Positions 1 through 9,948 of a stretch of DNA of 64,000 bases are shown here, piece after piece. Source of the stretch: Cricetomys ansorgei (Eukaryota > Chordata > Mammalia > Rodentia > Nesomyidae); assembly GCA_026225945.1 (NCBI GenBank), contig JAMJFZ010001264.1, positions 3,252,501-3,316,500 of the forward strand. Direction: 5' to 3'. The translations under genes and the position numbers were made by a program. Position 1 is the stretch's first letter; each line of letters begins with the position of its first letter. A model generated the notes under the pieces. The model was not told the DNA's origin, did not search any database, and saw only the letters and a program-made list of their open reading frames with translations.

Positions 1-69
1 GCCCAGAGAGATCTTGTCATCCTTCTGTCTCTATCCTACAGTGTTGGAATTACAAGAACCTGCCTCCTT

Positions 70-176
70 GCCTAGACCTTATATGGATGATGGGTATTTG
101 AACTCTTGTTCTTGGATTCCCATGCTTATGGAGCAAGCATTCTTACTCACTGAGATATCTACATACGTCCTTCCTC
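70..176 (-). repeat. B4/RSINE-like SINE remnant
   Basis: On the minus strand this reads like the tRNA-derived half of a B4/RSINE element: on the plus strand a degenerate 'gaactcttg...' box is followed by a run matching the reversed 'gagccatctc' promoter region (actcactgagatatct). It abuts an antisense B1. Confidence 0.4.
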
Positions 177-179
177 TCT

Positions 180-330
180 CCTTTATTTTGAAACCAGGTC
201 TTTCTGTGTAGCTCAGGCTGGTCAAGAATTCACTAAGTAGTTCTAACTGACTGTAAACTTGTAGTGATCCTTATGCTACTGTCTCTTGGACCTGGGATTA
301 ACAGGTATGTGCCACTATGCCTATCCCAGC
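180..330 (-). repeat. B1 SINE, antisense
   Basis: The plus strand shows the reversed B1 landmarks in order: ccaggtctttctgtgtagctc, ggctggtcaagaattcac, cctgggattaacagg and tgtgccactatgcc. The copy is diverged and old. Confidence 0.7.
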
Positions 331-487
331 ATTTTCCAATTAATATTTAAAATGTTATTTTGATCCCATTTTAACCCTAGGAGAGTGTCCAATTACACTT
401 TTCTTCTTACAAGTTTATGAAAAATTGAAATATGTGTATTTTAAGATATTTCAAGTACTCACCAAAATGATTTTTAAATCCTCATTA

Positions 488-698
488 ATTTTTTTAAATA
501 TTTATTTTATTTTATGTGTATGGGTGTTTTCTATGCATGTATATTTGTGTCTGCTGAGTCCAAAAGAGGGGATCATATCACATCACCTGAATCTGTAGTT
601 ACAGAGGCTTGTGTGTCACCATGTGGGTGCTGGGAATTGAATCTGAGTACAGAGCAATCTGTGCTTTTAACTGCTAGACTATTTCCCTAATCCTTAAA
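488..698 (-). repeat. B2/B3 SINE, antisense
   Basis: Reversed B2/B3 landmarks are present: an AT-rich tail (tatttattttattttatg), 'ccaaaagagggg', 'caccatgtgggtgctgggaattgaa' (split by a few changes) and 'gcttttaactgctaga'. Moderately diverged. Confidence 0.75.
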
Positions 699-895
699 TC
701 TTTATTTTAAAGTTTCACTTGGAATTTGTGAAATCTTTTCTTATGGACAATTTTGAGGATGTACACAATTATAGAACAGTTCAATAATTTGCCAACTGAC
801 ACTCAGTATCAATAATTGTCAGTTCAGTGTCAGTGCTAATTTTGTTGAAGCTCTACTTACTGTGTCAACTCCATTATTTAAAGGAAAAACCCATT

Positions 896-919
896 CATCT
901 ATCTATCTGTCTGCCTGCC

Positions 920-968
<49 letters not shown>

Positions 969-970
969 AT
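896..970. repeat. (ATCT)n microsatellite
   Basis: Near-perfect tetranucleotide tract with a short ctgtctgcctgc interruption near its left end. It encodes only a low-complexity frame. Confidence 0.95.
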
Positions 971-1584
971 CTATTGTGTTGGAAATGTTCTACAGCTGAA
1001 CCAAATCTCCAGCCTATTTGTTGAAGTGTTATTCTTGCTATGAAGTTCAGGTTTCTTGGTTAGGGATGGGAAGAAGTGTCCACTTCCCCCTCTTATTGTT
1101 GGAACCTTGTCTAGCTTGAACCTGTGAAGGTTTTGTGCATGCTGCCACTGTCTTCGTGAGTTCATATGTTCAATCCTGTTGTGTCTGGAAGATGTTGTTT
1201 CCTGTTTCCATCACCTCTGGCTCTTTATTCTTTTCCACATAGATTCCTGAGCCTTGAGTGAAAGATCTTGATGAAGACATCCCATTTAGGATCAAGTACT
1301 CCAAAGTCTCTCACTCTCTGCACATGTTCCAGTTTCCAGTTTCTTTATTAATTCCTACCTAGAGAGAAGAAGCTTCTCTAATACAGGTTGTATGGGGTTA
1401 CCGATCTAGGGATACAGATCAGTTAGGAGTCATTTTACCACTATTCTTCTTTAGCGGAATGAGTATTGGATTTTCTTGTAGTCCGCGACCTATCTAGACT
1501 CAGATTCTTGGCACCATTTACAGTGTAAGATATAAATCCTATCTCATAGAGATGGACCTTAAGTCCAATAAAAAAAGTGGCTTG

Positions 1585-1915
1585 TAGCAGTATATCACTG
1601 TAGCAGCTCAGCAAACAGGACACAGAGGCATTTTCATAGCTGGAAACTCTGCCAGAACTCAGGAGACGGAACCACTGTCATGGCCGGTGCCCTCCTTGAT
1701 CGACAGTGGAACTCTGAGCATCTGCTCAGGTATTTTATTGATTCAGAACTCCTTAGGTGTTCTACTGATACCATATGCAGATCATAAGCAATCAAACATC
1801 CCCCACAGATATAAAACACCTGCAGACAATACAAAATACCAAAAATCTAGACAGCACCTCACCCAACAGTGCATAAAACAATATTTTAAACACAATAAAA
1901 ATAAACATCCACAAC
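1585..1915 (-). repeat. Unclassified LTR-like dispersed repeat, copy 1
   Basis: This stretch matches 7935-8285 along its length: shared blocks include tttattgattcagaact, acctgcagacaatacaaaat and aataaacatcc/aataaacttcc. Read on the minus strand it contains a polyadenylation-like AATAAA followed by a long downstream part, which is the usual layout of an LTR R-U5, so I think it is a solo LTR-like element of a family I cannot name. Neighbours are unique AT-rich DNA. Confidence 0.5.
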
Positions 1916-2207
1916 ACAGTGGTTGGTCACTTTAGTAACATGTGTGCCACTATTGGACCAGTATGTCTTAGAGACAGGTCACTGTTATGGGTAGCTGCAG
2001 GCTTTGTAGCTGAACCATATTTATGATTACCTTTCTTCTCTGGTTTTGTACTGAGTACCTTCCAGTATCATGAATGCTAATCAGTAGGGGTGAAATTTCT
2101 AGTTGAGAACCAGCTTTATTAATGCATGTTAGATGGCCTAGGTGTTGTCTTCATCAATAGGGCCTTACTTTCAGGTTTTGGACAGTAAACAATATTCTTG
2201 GCAAGTG

Positions 2208-2209
<2 letters not shown>

Positions 2210-2251
<42 letters not shown>
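2210..2251. repeat. (AT)n microsatellite
   Basis: Perfect alternating TA tract directly followed by an AT-rich palindromic block. Confidence 0.95.
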
Positions 2252-2254
<3 letters not shown>

Positions 2255-2258
2255 ATTA

Positions 2259-2296
2259 TATCTAAATATATTATATTTAGATATATTATATCTAAA
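2259..2296. repeat. Overlapping AT-rich inverted repeats
   Basis: Arms of 12 nt (TATCTAAATATA / TATATTTAGATA, 1-nt spacer, 2259-2283) overlap a second pair of 10-nt arms (TTTAGATATA / TATATCTAAA, 2276-2296). The central arm can pair with either neighbour. Confidence 0.85.
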
Positions 2297-2376
2297 ATAA
2301 TAAAATATTTCATCAGTAATGCAAGATATTCACATAATATTGGAATTTCACTGATTGCACTCTCCCCTCTTGCTCT

Positions 2377-2405
<29 letters not shown>
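2377..2405. repeat. (GT)n microsatellite
   Basis: Perfect dinucleotide tract of about 14 units. Confidence 0.95.
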
Positions 2406-2407
<2 letters not shown>

Positions 2408-2450
2408 ATTTGTTGAAGTCATGATCTCAATAAGGTCTCTGTAGCATATT

Positions 2451-2613
2451 TTTTGAGACAGAGTTTCTCTGTTGTAACTCTGGCTGTCCTGGAACTAACT
2501 CTGTAGACCTGGTTTGAACAGGCTACAGAGTATGAGGCCAGCCTCAAATTCACAGAGATCTGCCTGACTCTGCTTCCTGAGTGCTGGGATTAAAGGTGTG
2601 TACCACCCAGCCT
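2451..2613 (-). repeat. B1 SINE, antisense, with internal partial duplication
   Basis: Reversed B1 landmarks (gagacagagtttctctgt, ggctgtcctggaact, gtgctgggattaaaggtgtg) are clear. After 'ctctgtagacctgg' there is an extra ~25-30 nt (tttgaacaggctacagagta) before 'gaggccagcctcaaattcac', making it longer than a usual B1. Confidence 0.85.
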
Positions 2614-2614
2614 T

Positions 2615-3300
2615 ACCATAGTTCTTGATCAGTTTGCCTCATATAATATTTTCTCTCTGTCTATTGATTGATTCTGGATCAAAGTGTTCTCTTGAATACT
2701 TCTCATGTGTTATATTATTAATCTAGTGTAAAAAGAGGTTTGTTTTATTTGTTAATATTCTCAGTCACTTTTATACAGTTAAGAATCCCAATTTTGGAAC
2801 TACTTTTAAGTTTAAAAAGTGTGTGTAATAGCATAGTTGAGAGACAGTTTAGTTACCAAATTGTATGTAAATATACAGATATAATACAATTCAATTTAAT
2901 AAATTATGTCCCCAATTGGCAGTAAACATTTCTTCAGCCTTACTATAATGATTAATTTGTTCAAGTATTTTTGCCAAAAACATGATATTTGATTTCTAAG
3001 CAAATAAGTTATGATCGACAATAATTGTAAACACATATGTTTAAATTGTAGTTGTATATCTCCAAATTGGGGGAATGAAATGGGTGAATGAAATAACTTT
3101 AAACTATGCTCCAGGTATCTGACTATCTCTTCCTCTTCATTTTTAAAATTACAAGTGCTCTGTACTATTTCTTGTTGTTGTTGTTGTTCTTCTCTCTCTT
3201 TCTCTATGTCTCTGTCTCTCTCTCTCTCTGAGTATGTGTATGTGTCTTTTCTTCACTCATATGTTTGTGTGTTTGGTTTGCTTATGTCTATAATCCACAT
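2615..3300. other. Unique AT-rich DNA with small simple repeats
   Basis: No coding or repeat family recognised. It contains a (TTG)n tract near 3172-3188 followed by a CT-rich run to about 3228. Confidence 0.5.
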
Positions 3301-3456
3301 GTATTCAGTGATTAAGGAAGCTTGGAGGGGGCATTGGATCCCCTGGGGATGGAGCTATAAGAGATTGTGACCCACCATGTGGGTTTGGACTAGAACTTGG
3401 TTCCTCTGGGAGTAAAATATCTAGTGCTCTTAACCACGGAATCATCTCTCCAGCCC
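3300..3456 (-). repeat. B2/B3 SINE remnant, antisense
   Basis: The plus strand ends in 'gtgctcttaaccacggaatcatctctccagcccc', split here into its recognisable parts gtgctcttaacc and tctctccagcc, which are the reversed 5' end of a B2. The rest is diverged. Confidence 0.7.
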
Positions 3457-3474
3457 CAAGTTCAGCTTTTTTAA

Positions 3475-3545
3475 ATGTATGTTCTGGAGTTCAAATTCAG
3501 GGCCTTATGACAAGCACTTTATCAAATGTGCTATCTTCCCAACCC
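3475..3545 (-). repeat. B4-like SINE fragment, antisense
   Basis: Contains 'ggagttcaaattcagggcc' and 'caagcactttatcaaatg', reversed B4/ID-type promoter region. Confidence 0.45.
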
Positions 3546-3610
3546 TGGAATTCTTTTTCTTTGTCCTTCACTCTTCTGTAGTTTGAAAATTATGTATGTG
3601 TTTATTTTAA

Positions 3611-3694
3611 TTCTTCTTCTTCTTCTCCTTCTTCTTCTTCTTCTTCTTCTTCTTCTTCTTCTTCTTCTTCTTCTTCTTCTTCTTCTTCTTTCAA

Positions 3695-3731
<37 letters not shown>

Positions 3732-3742
3732 GTCTCTCTCTC
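3611..3742. repeat. (CTT)n then (CT)n compound microsatellite
   Basis: About 80 bp of CTT units (3611-3691) is followed by about 48 bp of CT units with single G interruptions. It produces poly-Leu and poly-Arg frames that are not genes. Confidence 0.97.
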
Positions 3743-3917
3743 TGTGAGGGTTCACATGTAGAGGTCAGAGAACAACTTTATATGTTGGTCCTTACCTTCC
3801 ACCTTGTTTTAGCCAGGGTCGCTTGTTATTCACTCCTGTGTGCTCCAGGTTAGCTCATGAGCTTTTAGGGATTCACTTATTTCTGTTTCCCATATAGTTG
3901 CTGGAGTATTTTGATTA

Positions 3918-3968
<51 letters not shown>

Positions 3969-4056
3969 ACACACACACATATATATATTTCTAGGGAACT
4001 GAACTCTGCTCCTCACTTACACAGCAATTGTAATGCTCATGCAGCCTCCTCTCTAG
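3743..4056 (-). repeat. B4/RSINE-like SINE remnant interrupted by (CA)n
   Basis: The segment starting 'cacatgtagaggtcagagaac' and the later 'gggaactgaactctgctcc' are reversed RSINE/B4 motifs. A (CA)n tract at 3922-3989 sits between them. Diverged; the family assignment is tentative. Confidence 0.45.
3922..3989. repeat. (CA)n microsatellite with (TA)n end
   Basis: Dinucleotide CA tract with one 'acat' interruption, ending in a short TA run. Confidence 0.95.
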
Positions 4057-4204
4057 TCCAGCATCAGTTTCTGTTTTTTGTTTGTTTGGTTTTGCATTTA
4101 TTTTGGTGTTCTCTGTACTTCCTGGATCTATGGTTTACATCTGACCTTAATTAGGGAGAAATCCTTAGTCATTATTATTTTAAAGTACTACCTCTTTTCC
4201 TTTT

Positions 4205-4385
4205 CTTTATTTATTTTTAAAATGAGTTTTATTTTATTTTATTGTATATGAGTGTTTTGTCTGCATGAATATCTGTGGACCACATGTATGTCTGTTGCTT
4301 ACGGAGGCCAGAAGAGGGCTTTGGATCTCCTGAAACTGTAGTTACAGAGCTGCTGTATGGGTGCATGGAATCAAACTCAGACCCC
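4205..4385 (-). repeat. B3/B2 SINE, antisense
   Basis: Reversed B3 landmarks: 'ttttattttattttattgt' tail, 'ggaggccagaagagggc', 'ggatctcctgaaactgtag' and 'gtgcatggaatcaaactcag'. Lacks the last ~40 nt. Confidence 0.75.
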
Positions 4386-4769
4386 CTTTTCCTCTTTTCT
4401 TCTAAAATTCTCAGCATGCATATTTATGCCTTGTTTTTATTATGTTCTACTTTTCAACACAGTTGTATTAGAGACATTTCCTATCGTCTGATCTTTAAAA
4501 GATGCATTCAGAAAATAATACTCGTCTACATTTCATATCCTTCTCAGTGGAAAATACATTTTGTTCCCTCTCAATAGTCCTAAACATCTTTAAGTGTTCT
4601 AATACTAAAATTCAGAGTCTCATCTAAAGCAGATATGAGTAAGTCCCTGAAGCAAGTTTTCACCACTTGAGTGTGTGAGATCAAAACAAAACAAGCTATC
4701 TACTTCAAAACAGAACCAATGGTTGTTGGATAGGCTTTCTTACCCTAAAAGGCAACAATAAAACCAGTA

Positions 4770-4770
<1 letters not shown>

Positions 4771-4812
<42 letters not shown>
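4771..4812. repeat. (GT)n microsatellite
   Basis: Perfect GT tract of about 20 units. Confidence 0.95.
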
Positions 4813-4813
<1 letters not shown>

Positions 4814-4829
4814 CTAGTGACAGTATATG

Positions 4830-5110
4830 TACATGTGGGTGTGAATGGAGGCCGGAGTTTGATGTTGGGTATATTCCTTGATGGGTTTCAATCTTATTTA
4901 TGAGTTTATTTAAATTCAATTATTTTATCACTATTATGTGTAAAATGTATGTTTGTGGACATGTATATTAAGGAAGACACGTGGTGTCAGATGAGGACAA
5001 CTTTGTAGAGTCGATTCTATTCTTCTGCTTTCATGTACGTTCCAGGAAATGAACTTATGTCATTGGGATTACATAGTAAATACTTTCACCCAGCGTCATC
5101 TTGCTGGTCG
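4830..5110 (-). repeat. B4/RSINE-like SINE, antisense
   Basis: Contains 'gtggtgtcagatgaggacaac', 'ttccaggaaatgaacttatgtc' and a terminal 'catcttgctggtc', which follow the reversed RSINE/B4 order. Strongly diverged. Confidence 0.5.
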
Positions 5111-5244
5111 TTGACCTTAATTCTTAATATGGTATCTCTCAGTGAACCTGGTGCTCAGTGATTTGGCTAGGCTGGTTAGTGAGCTGCAAGAATTGCCCAT
5201 CTTCATCACCATTTACCTTTTCAGTACCAGATGCATGCAATGTA

Positions 5245-5328
5245 ATCAGCTTTTATGTGGGTTCTGGTGATCCAAACTCAGTTCTTACGCAGCAGATACT
5301 TAACTGACTGAATCATTTCCCAGCCCTC
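5245..5328 (-). repeat. B4-like SINE fragment, antisense
   Basis: Motifs 'tgtgggttctggtgatccaaa' and 'ctgactgaatcatttcccagc' are reversed B4 landmarks. Confidence 0.5.
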
Positions 5329-5329
5329 A

Positions 5330-7930
5330 ACACAACAGCTTTCAACAGTCTTAAAGTTGGAAAATAATTTTGGACACCCTGCTAAATTTAAATATAGACT
5401 TCCATTGCCCCATAGCTCTACACTGTCTGTGTCTGCTGTATTAGCAATATATGGCACTACCAAGGCTTACCATTTGGACTTTCTGGAGTGATGATATAAG
5501 CTGTAGATGGCCTGCATGAGGTGACCCAAAATGCAGAGAACAGTCTTGAGGAATCAGTAGGCAGTGAGTCTGTAAAGGTACCTTCAATTCTATCCCTTGA
5601 AATATTCCTTGAGCCTTGGCCTTCAGATGGGAGGGGAAGCATTAGTGATTAAATGGCTTCAAGGTGTTTCTCCTGCTGTTTTGCTGAACAGTTCCTTCTC
5701 AGTTATCTTCTAAAGAAAATTTTTTAGTTTTTACTTAGCTAGGCTGCAAAGTTCCCGGTCCTTCCTGTTCTTCCCTTTAGACTGTAAACCCCATGCTTCT
5801 GTTATTTCTTTGAATTTAACTGTCAAGTGATCCAAAGGGAGTCATGCAGACTTTAAAACTTTATCTTTTAGATATTTCTTCTGCCAGATATCCCACCTCA
5901 TCATTATTACATTCCACCAGACAAAGCTGTCAGACAGGGACAATGTTCAGTGTAGACTTCTGCTACTTTATAGTCAAGGTGACTTCTTTCTCAGTTTTCA
6001 ATGTGCTGTTCCTCATGTCTATGTGAGACTTGGTCAGAATGGTCTTAAAGTATCCATGTGTCTACCACCATTGTCATCATACACTCACTTAAACATAATT
6101 TCTGAGAAATTCCAGACTCTCTCTAGTTCTTATTTTGAGCCCTCATCAAGGTTGTACTTCACGTTCTGTTTATATCAATATACTATGTGTGCCTCCAAAT
6201 TCTTCCTGCTTCTATTCATTACCCACTTCCAAAGTTCCTTCCACATTTTCATATATTTATCATAGCAACTGTCTCATTTCTCAGTGCCTTATTTTTAATC
6301 TTAGACTGCTTTCTGCAACAGAGTCCACAAGACTGGAAAGATAGAGCAGAGATGTATTGGCCCCCAGTTCTGCAGAATGGAAAGTGTAGGTGCATAGTGT
6401 TGGTCTCTGGTGATGTCTTCATGATGCATCACCTCAGGCAACAGTGCAAGTGAAAGCCCAACTCATATCAAATACATTTTCACAGTAATTGTGTTTGCTC
6501 TAAGATAAGAATCTTGATCCATTCACAAGGGAGGACAGAACCTCATGATCTAGTGACCTCTCTTTATGACCTTACCCTCGAATACTGTTGCATTGAGGAT
6601 TACATTTTCCAATCATAAAAACTGCCAACTGCTTTGGTTAATGTGTTAAATTTAGCACTGGGCCATCGAGTTAATTTCCATTGACTGCTATTTCAGCACT
6701 GTACATTGTGAACTGTATATAATAAGAGACATGGATCCTCCCATCTTCTTCAGAGCATTATTTGTTTAGAAAAATAAATTATTTATTGATTTATTACCTT
6801 GATTTATTTAATTTTGGTTTTATGCTCATAAAGGCAAGCAGTTTACTGACTGAACTATCTCTCCAGCTCTTGTTTGTCTACTTTTAAGAAGGGACTCTCT
6901 AAACAAATTTACACGTTAAACAGTAAAGCAATAGAGATGGGATGATGAGAAAGACTGGGGAGGGGAGAATCTAAGAAGCAGATTTAGAAATGCAGAATGT
7001 GTAGAATTGGGGCAAGGATACAGATGAAAATTCCAAAAGAGGAAGAGTGCTTATTATTTGGAGATAGGGAAATAAACAAGTAAATCAGGTCCCTACCAAA
7101 AACACAACAGATCCTTTCCCACTATTAAAATCACCAAATTCTAAATTTTTTTGTTGTCACTGTCATTTCTGTCTATCTCAGCAGCTCTAATGGCAAATCA
7201 TTCTTTTAAATCCTTTGATGCTCATTTTTGCCCCTCCTTCTTTATTCACATGTCCACTTTCTCCATGCAGTACAAAACTCCTTAGTGATATAGGTGGTTA
7301 GATGGTTGGTTCTGTTTCTGAAAGAGATTTGCAGCCTGTCAGGTGTGTCTAGCCTTTTGACATTATAGTGCAACGAAGTCATCTATAAAGTTCATGCTTG
7401 AAAACCTCTAAGGTCTGGCAAGAATTTGAAAAAAAAATTATGATGTTGAATTCATTTTATGATTTTCAGTTGGACTACATTCTTAGCTATCCATGACTGT
7501 GTGTGGCACATGAAAACAGGTTGGGCATGCGGGTTGTCTAAGTTGCCTAACTTAGATGATGGGTAATTTTTGGCATGCTCTTTTATTGCTTTACTCAAAA
7601 TGGCAGAGAAAGTATGCTTGTAGAAGATAATGTCTTTGTTTTGGAAGCACATATTCAGCAATTGTCTAGTTTGATAAAGACAGAGTTAACTCGCTTCTTC
7701 CAAAGCAGAGATTGTGGTAGTAAAGGTCAATTTCCTCAGTAAAGAACTATTTCTCAACTATTAGTCACTAAATTTGCTCTATTTTGAAATAGCAGGAGCT
7801 GCATAAAATGTTGCTTTTCTGTTTGCTTTTGTGTATGTTTTACTTTGTTGTGGTTGGAAAGTGTTTTTTATAGATGTAGAGATCAGATGTAATAATGTAC
7901 TTATTTGGCCCATGGGGCCCCACATTGCAG
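5330..7930. other. Mostly unique AT-rich DNA
   Basis: No gene, RNA or clear repeat recognised, apart from a weak antisense SINE end at about 6772-6870 ('actgaactatctctccagctc'). The small frames here show no family resemblance and no splice context that I can defend. Confidence 0.45.
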
Positions 7931-7934
7931 GTTC

Positions 7935-8285
7935 CACTTGTAGCTGTATGCTGCTGTGGCAGCTAAGCAAGGATGACAAGGAAGCATATTCATAGGTTCC
8001 AAATCCTTCCAGACCTCAGCAGAGGGAAACACTATCCTGGCCAGCACCATACTGGAAAATGGATCCCTATGCACTTGAGCTCAGGTGTTTTTATTGATTC
8101 AGAACCTCTCAGGTATTCTACTGATGCCACATGCAGATTGTGTACAATCCCACATAAATCCAACACCTGCAGACAATACAAAATGTCAAGGCCTAGGAAG
8201 TTCCTCACCCAAAGTGCACAAAACAATTATATTACACATAACTAAAAATAAACTTCCACCCATACTTATGATACCAAAAATGAGC
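7935..8285 (-). repeat. Unclassified LTR-like dispersed repeat, copy 2
   Basis: Second copy of the element at 1585-1915, same orientation, about 6.3 kb away. Shared landmarks run in the same order, including the minus-strand AATAAA. The copies differ at many sites, so this is a dispersed family and not a recent local duplication. Confidence 0.5.
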
Positions 8286-8469
8286 ACCACTGCAATCATT
8301 ATTATCCTCCTGAAATTTCCCAAGACAAGAGTTTTATTGATTTAATTGTAGGTCTTCATTGAGGCCTTACCAAAGAAATAAGCTCTGATATAGATTCATA
8401 TGTAAAACCAATGACATTATCAATGCTACTCATCTTCAGTAATAATGATGATATTTACTTCTTGCCAGA

Positions 8470-8625
8470 TTTTTTTTCTTTTCCCTTGAGATAGGGTCTC
8501 TCTTTGTAGCCCTAGCTGTTCTACAACTCACTGTGTAGACCAGGGTAGCCTTAAACTCGTGGAGATCGGCCTGTGTTTTTCTCCGAGTATTAGGATTAAA
8601 GTATATGCTACCACAGTTGGCTTTG
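8470..8625 (-). repeat. B1 SINE, antisense
   Basis: Reversed B1 landmarks: gagatagggtctctctttgt, ccctagctgttctacaactc, gtgtagaccagggtagcc, attaggattaaag. Preceded on the plus strand by a T-rich tail. Confidence 0.85.
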
Positions 8626-8629
8626 CCGT

Positions 8630-9160
8630 ATACTTTTAAGGATTTTATTTCCTCATTGTTTTATCTACATGAGTGTTTTTCAGTGCTATCTGTCACTCAA
8701 ATGTTTAGTGCCTTTCTTATTTTATAGCTGAAAGTCTTGATTCCTACTTCCCACTGTCTACCCTAGCAGACAGTGTAGAGTAAGTGTATACTTGAAATGA
8801 AAAATAAAAAAAATATTTTTATGTAGTTGAAACTACTTCTTGTGCGCTTGTGTGTGTATGTGATATTTAAATCAGCAAACAAAGTATTAGGCTTTATTTA
8901 CCTTGTTTTTAAAGCTTTCTTTCTCATACCCAAGTATAAACTCCATAAACTTTAACTTTATAAAAAACTTTTATAACTTTATAACTTTTAAAACTTTATA
9001 AAGAACTTTATAAACACTCCAAGGCTATTTTACTCATTCAGTAGACTCACATATATGACTATTCATAATATATATTTTTGCTAGTGTTTTATGAGATTGT
9101 AAATGTACTTATTTCATGTAGTATTATGGTAGCACCTCAACACATTCAGGGAATGGATTT
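8630..9160. other. Unique AT-rich DNA with repeated 'aacttta/ttataa' words
   Basis: No gene or repeat family recognised. Around 8945-9010 the words actttata and cttttataac recur several times as short imperfect direct and inverted repeats. Confidence 0.4.
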
Positions 9161-9165
9161 AAAAT

Positions 9166-9202
9166 TACTATTATTATTATTATTACTATTATCATTATTA
9201 TT
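9166..9202. repeat. (TTA)n microsatellite
   Basis: Trinucleotide tract with two single-base changes, at the tail position of the adjacent antisense SINE. Confidence 0.9.
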
Positions 9203-9400
9203 TGTATAATACGTGTGTGTGTGCATGTGCACATGTGCATGTGCACTCTCGAAGGCATGAATATTCAACTGAGTCCATGTGGAAGTCAGAGGGTAACACC
9301 CTGAAGTCAGTTCTCTTCTCCCATTGTGAATTCTAAGGATTGAATTCATGTCATTGATGGCAAGTGGCCTTCACCTGCAGAGACATCGCAACCCCCAGGG
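9203..9400 (-). repeat. RSINE/B4-like SINE, antisense
   Basis: After an alternating GT/CA tail come 'gtggaagtcagagggtaacac', 'gtcagttctcttctcccatt', 'ttctaaggattgaattcatg' and 'gcaagtggccttcacctgc', the reversed order of RSINE1/B4. Confidence 0.7.
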
Positions 9401-9948
9401 AATAGATTTTTAAGGTGCATAAGAGGTATTAGGGAATCTTAAAAATCTATTTTATACCTTTCTACACTATTTATTTATTTCCTAATTTATTTTTGGTGGA
9501 TCTGTAAATACATATTTTTTAACAATGTTTGCTGTTAGTAATGGCAAAACATTTCTAAGATGCAGAACTTGTTTTCATGTTGAGAGTTACTCTTTTCACT
9601 TGTGATAAGACGGTAATGATAGCAACCTTTTCCGTCTTTTATTGAGACTAGCTCTCCTGGACTGTATACTCTGTTCCACACTCAGCCGCATTTTCAATAA
9701 ATGAAAGTCACATTGTCGCACACTATCAAAGATACTAAATATTTACTTCTCGTTTCCTTTTCCTCCATCTCTTTAATGTATCATTAAGAATAATTTTACA
9801 CGCACTCGGAAAAGCCAAAACAGATGCGAAGAGATGGGGGCTAAGGCAGTTGTTTAGGGACGATCACAGCATTTCACATTTCATGGTGTATAACATGATG
9901 AGAATGAGACAGAAGTATCCAGTTCTACACACATCTTTTTGCTGACAG

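Noticed and set aside
896..970. Regular repeats considered as a CRISPR array (also 28187-28232)
   Set aside because: Tetranucleotide microsatellites without spacers, in a mammalian genome.
3526..3755. Frames rich in Leu and Arg on both strands
   Set aside because: They are translations of the (CTT)n/(CT)n tract.
7955..7990. Words resembling U6 snRNA ('aagcaaggatgacaagg')
   Set aside because: Only one short block matches; the same position in the sister repeat at about 1605 does not keep it, so it is a repeat-internal coincidence.
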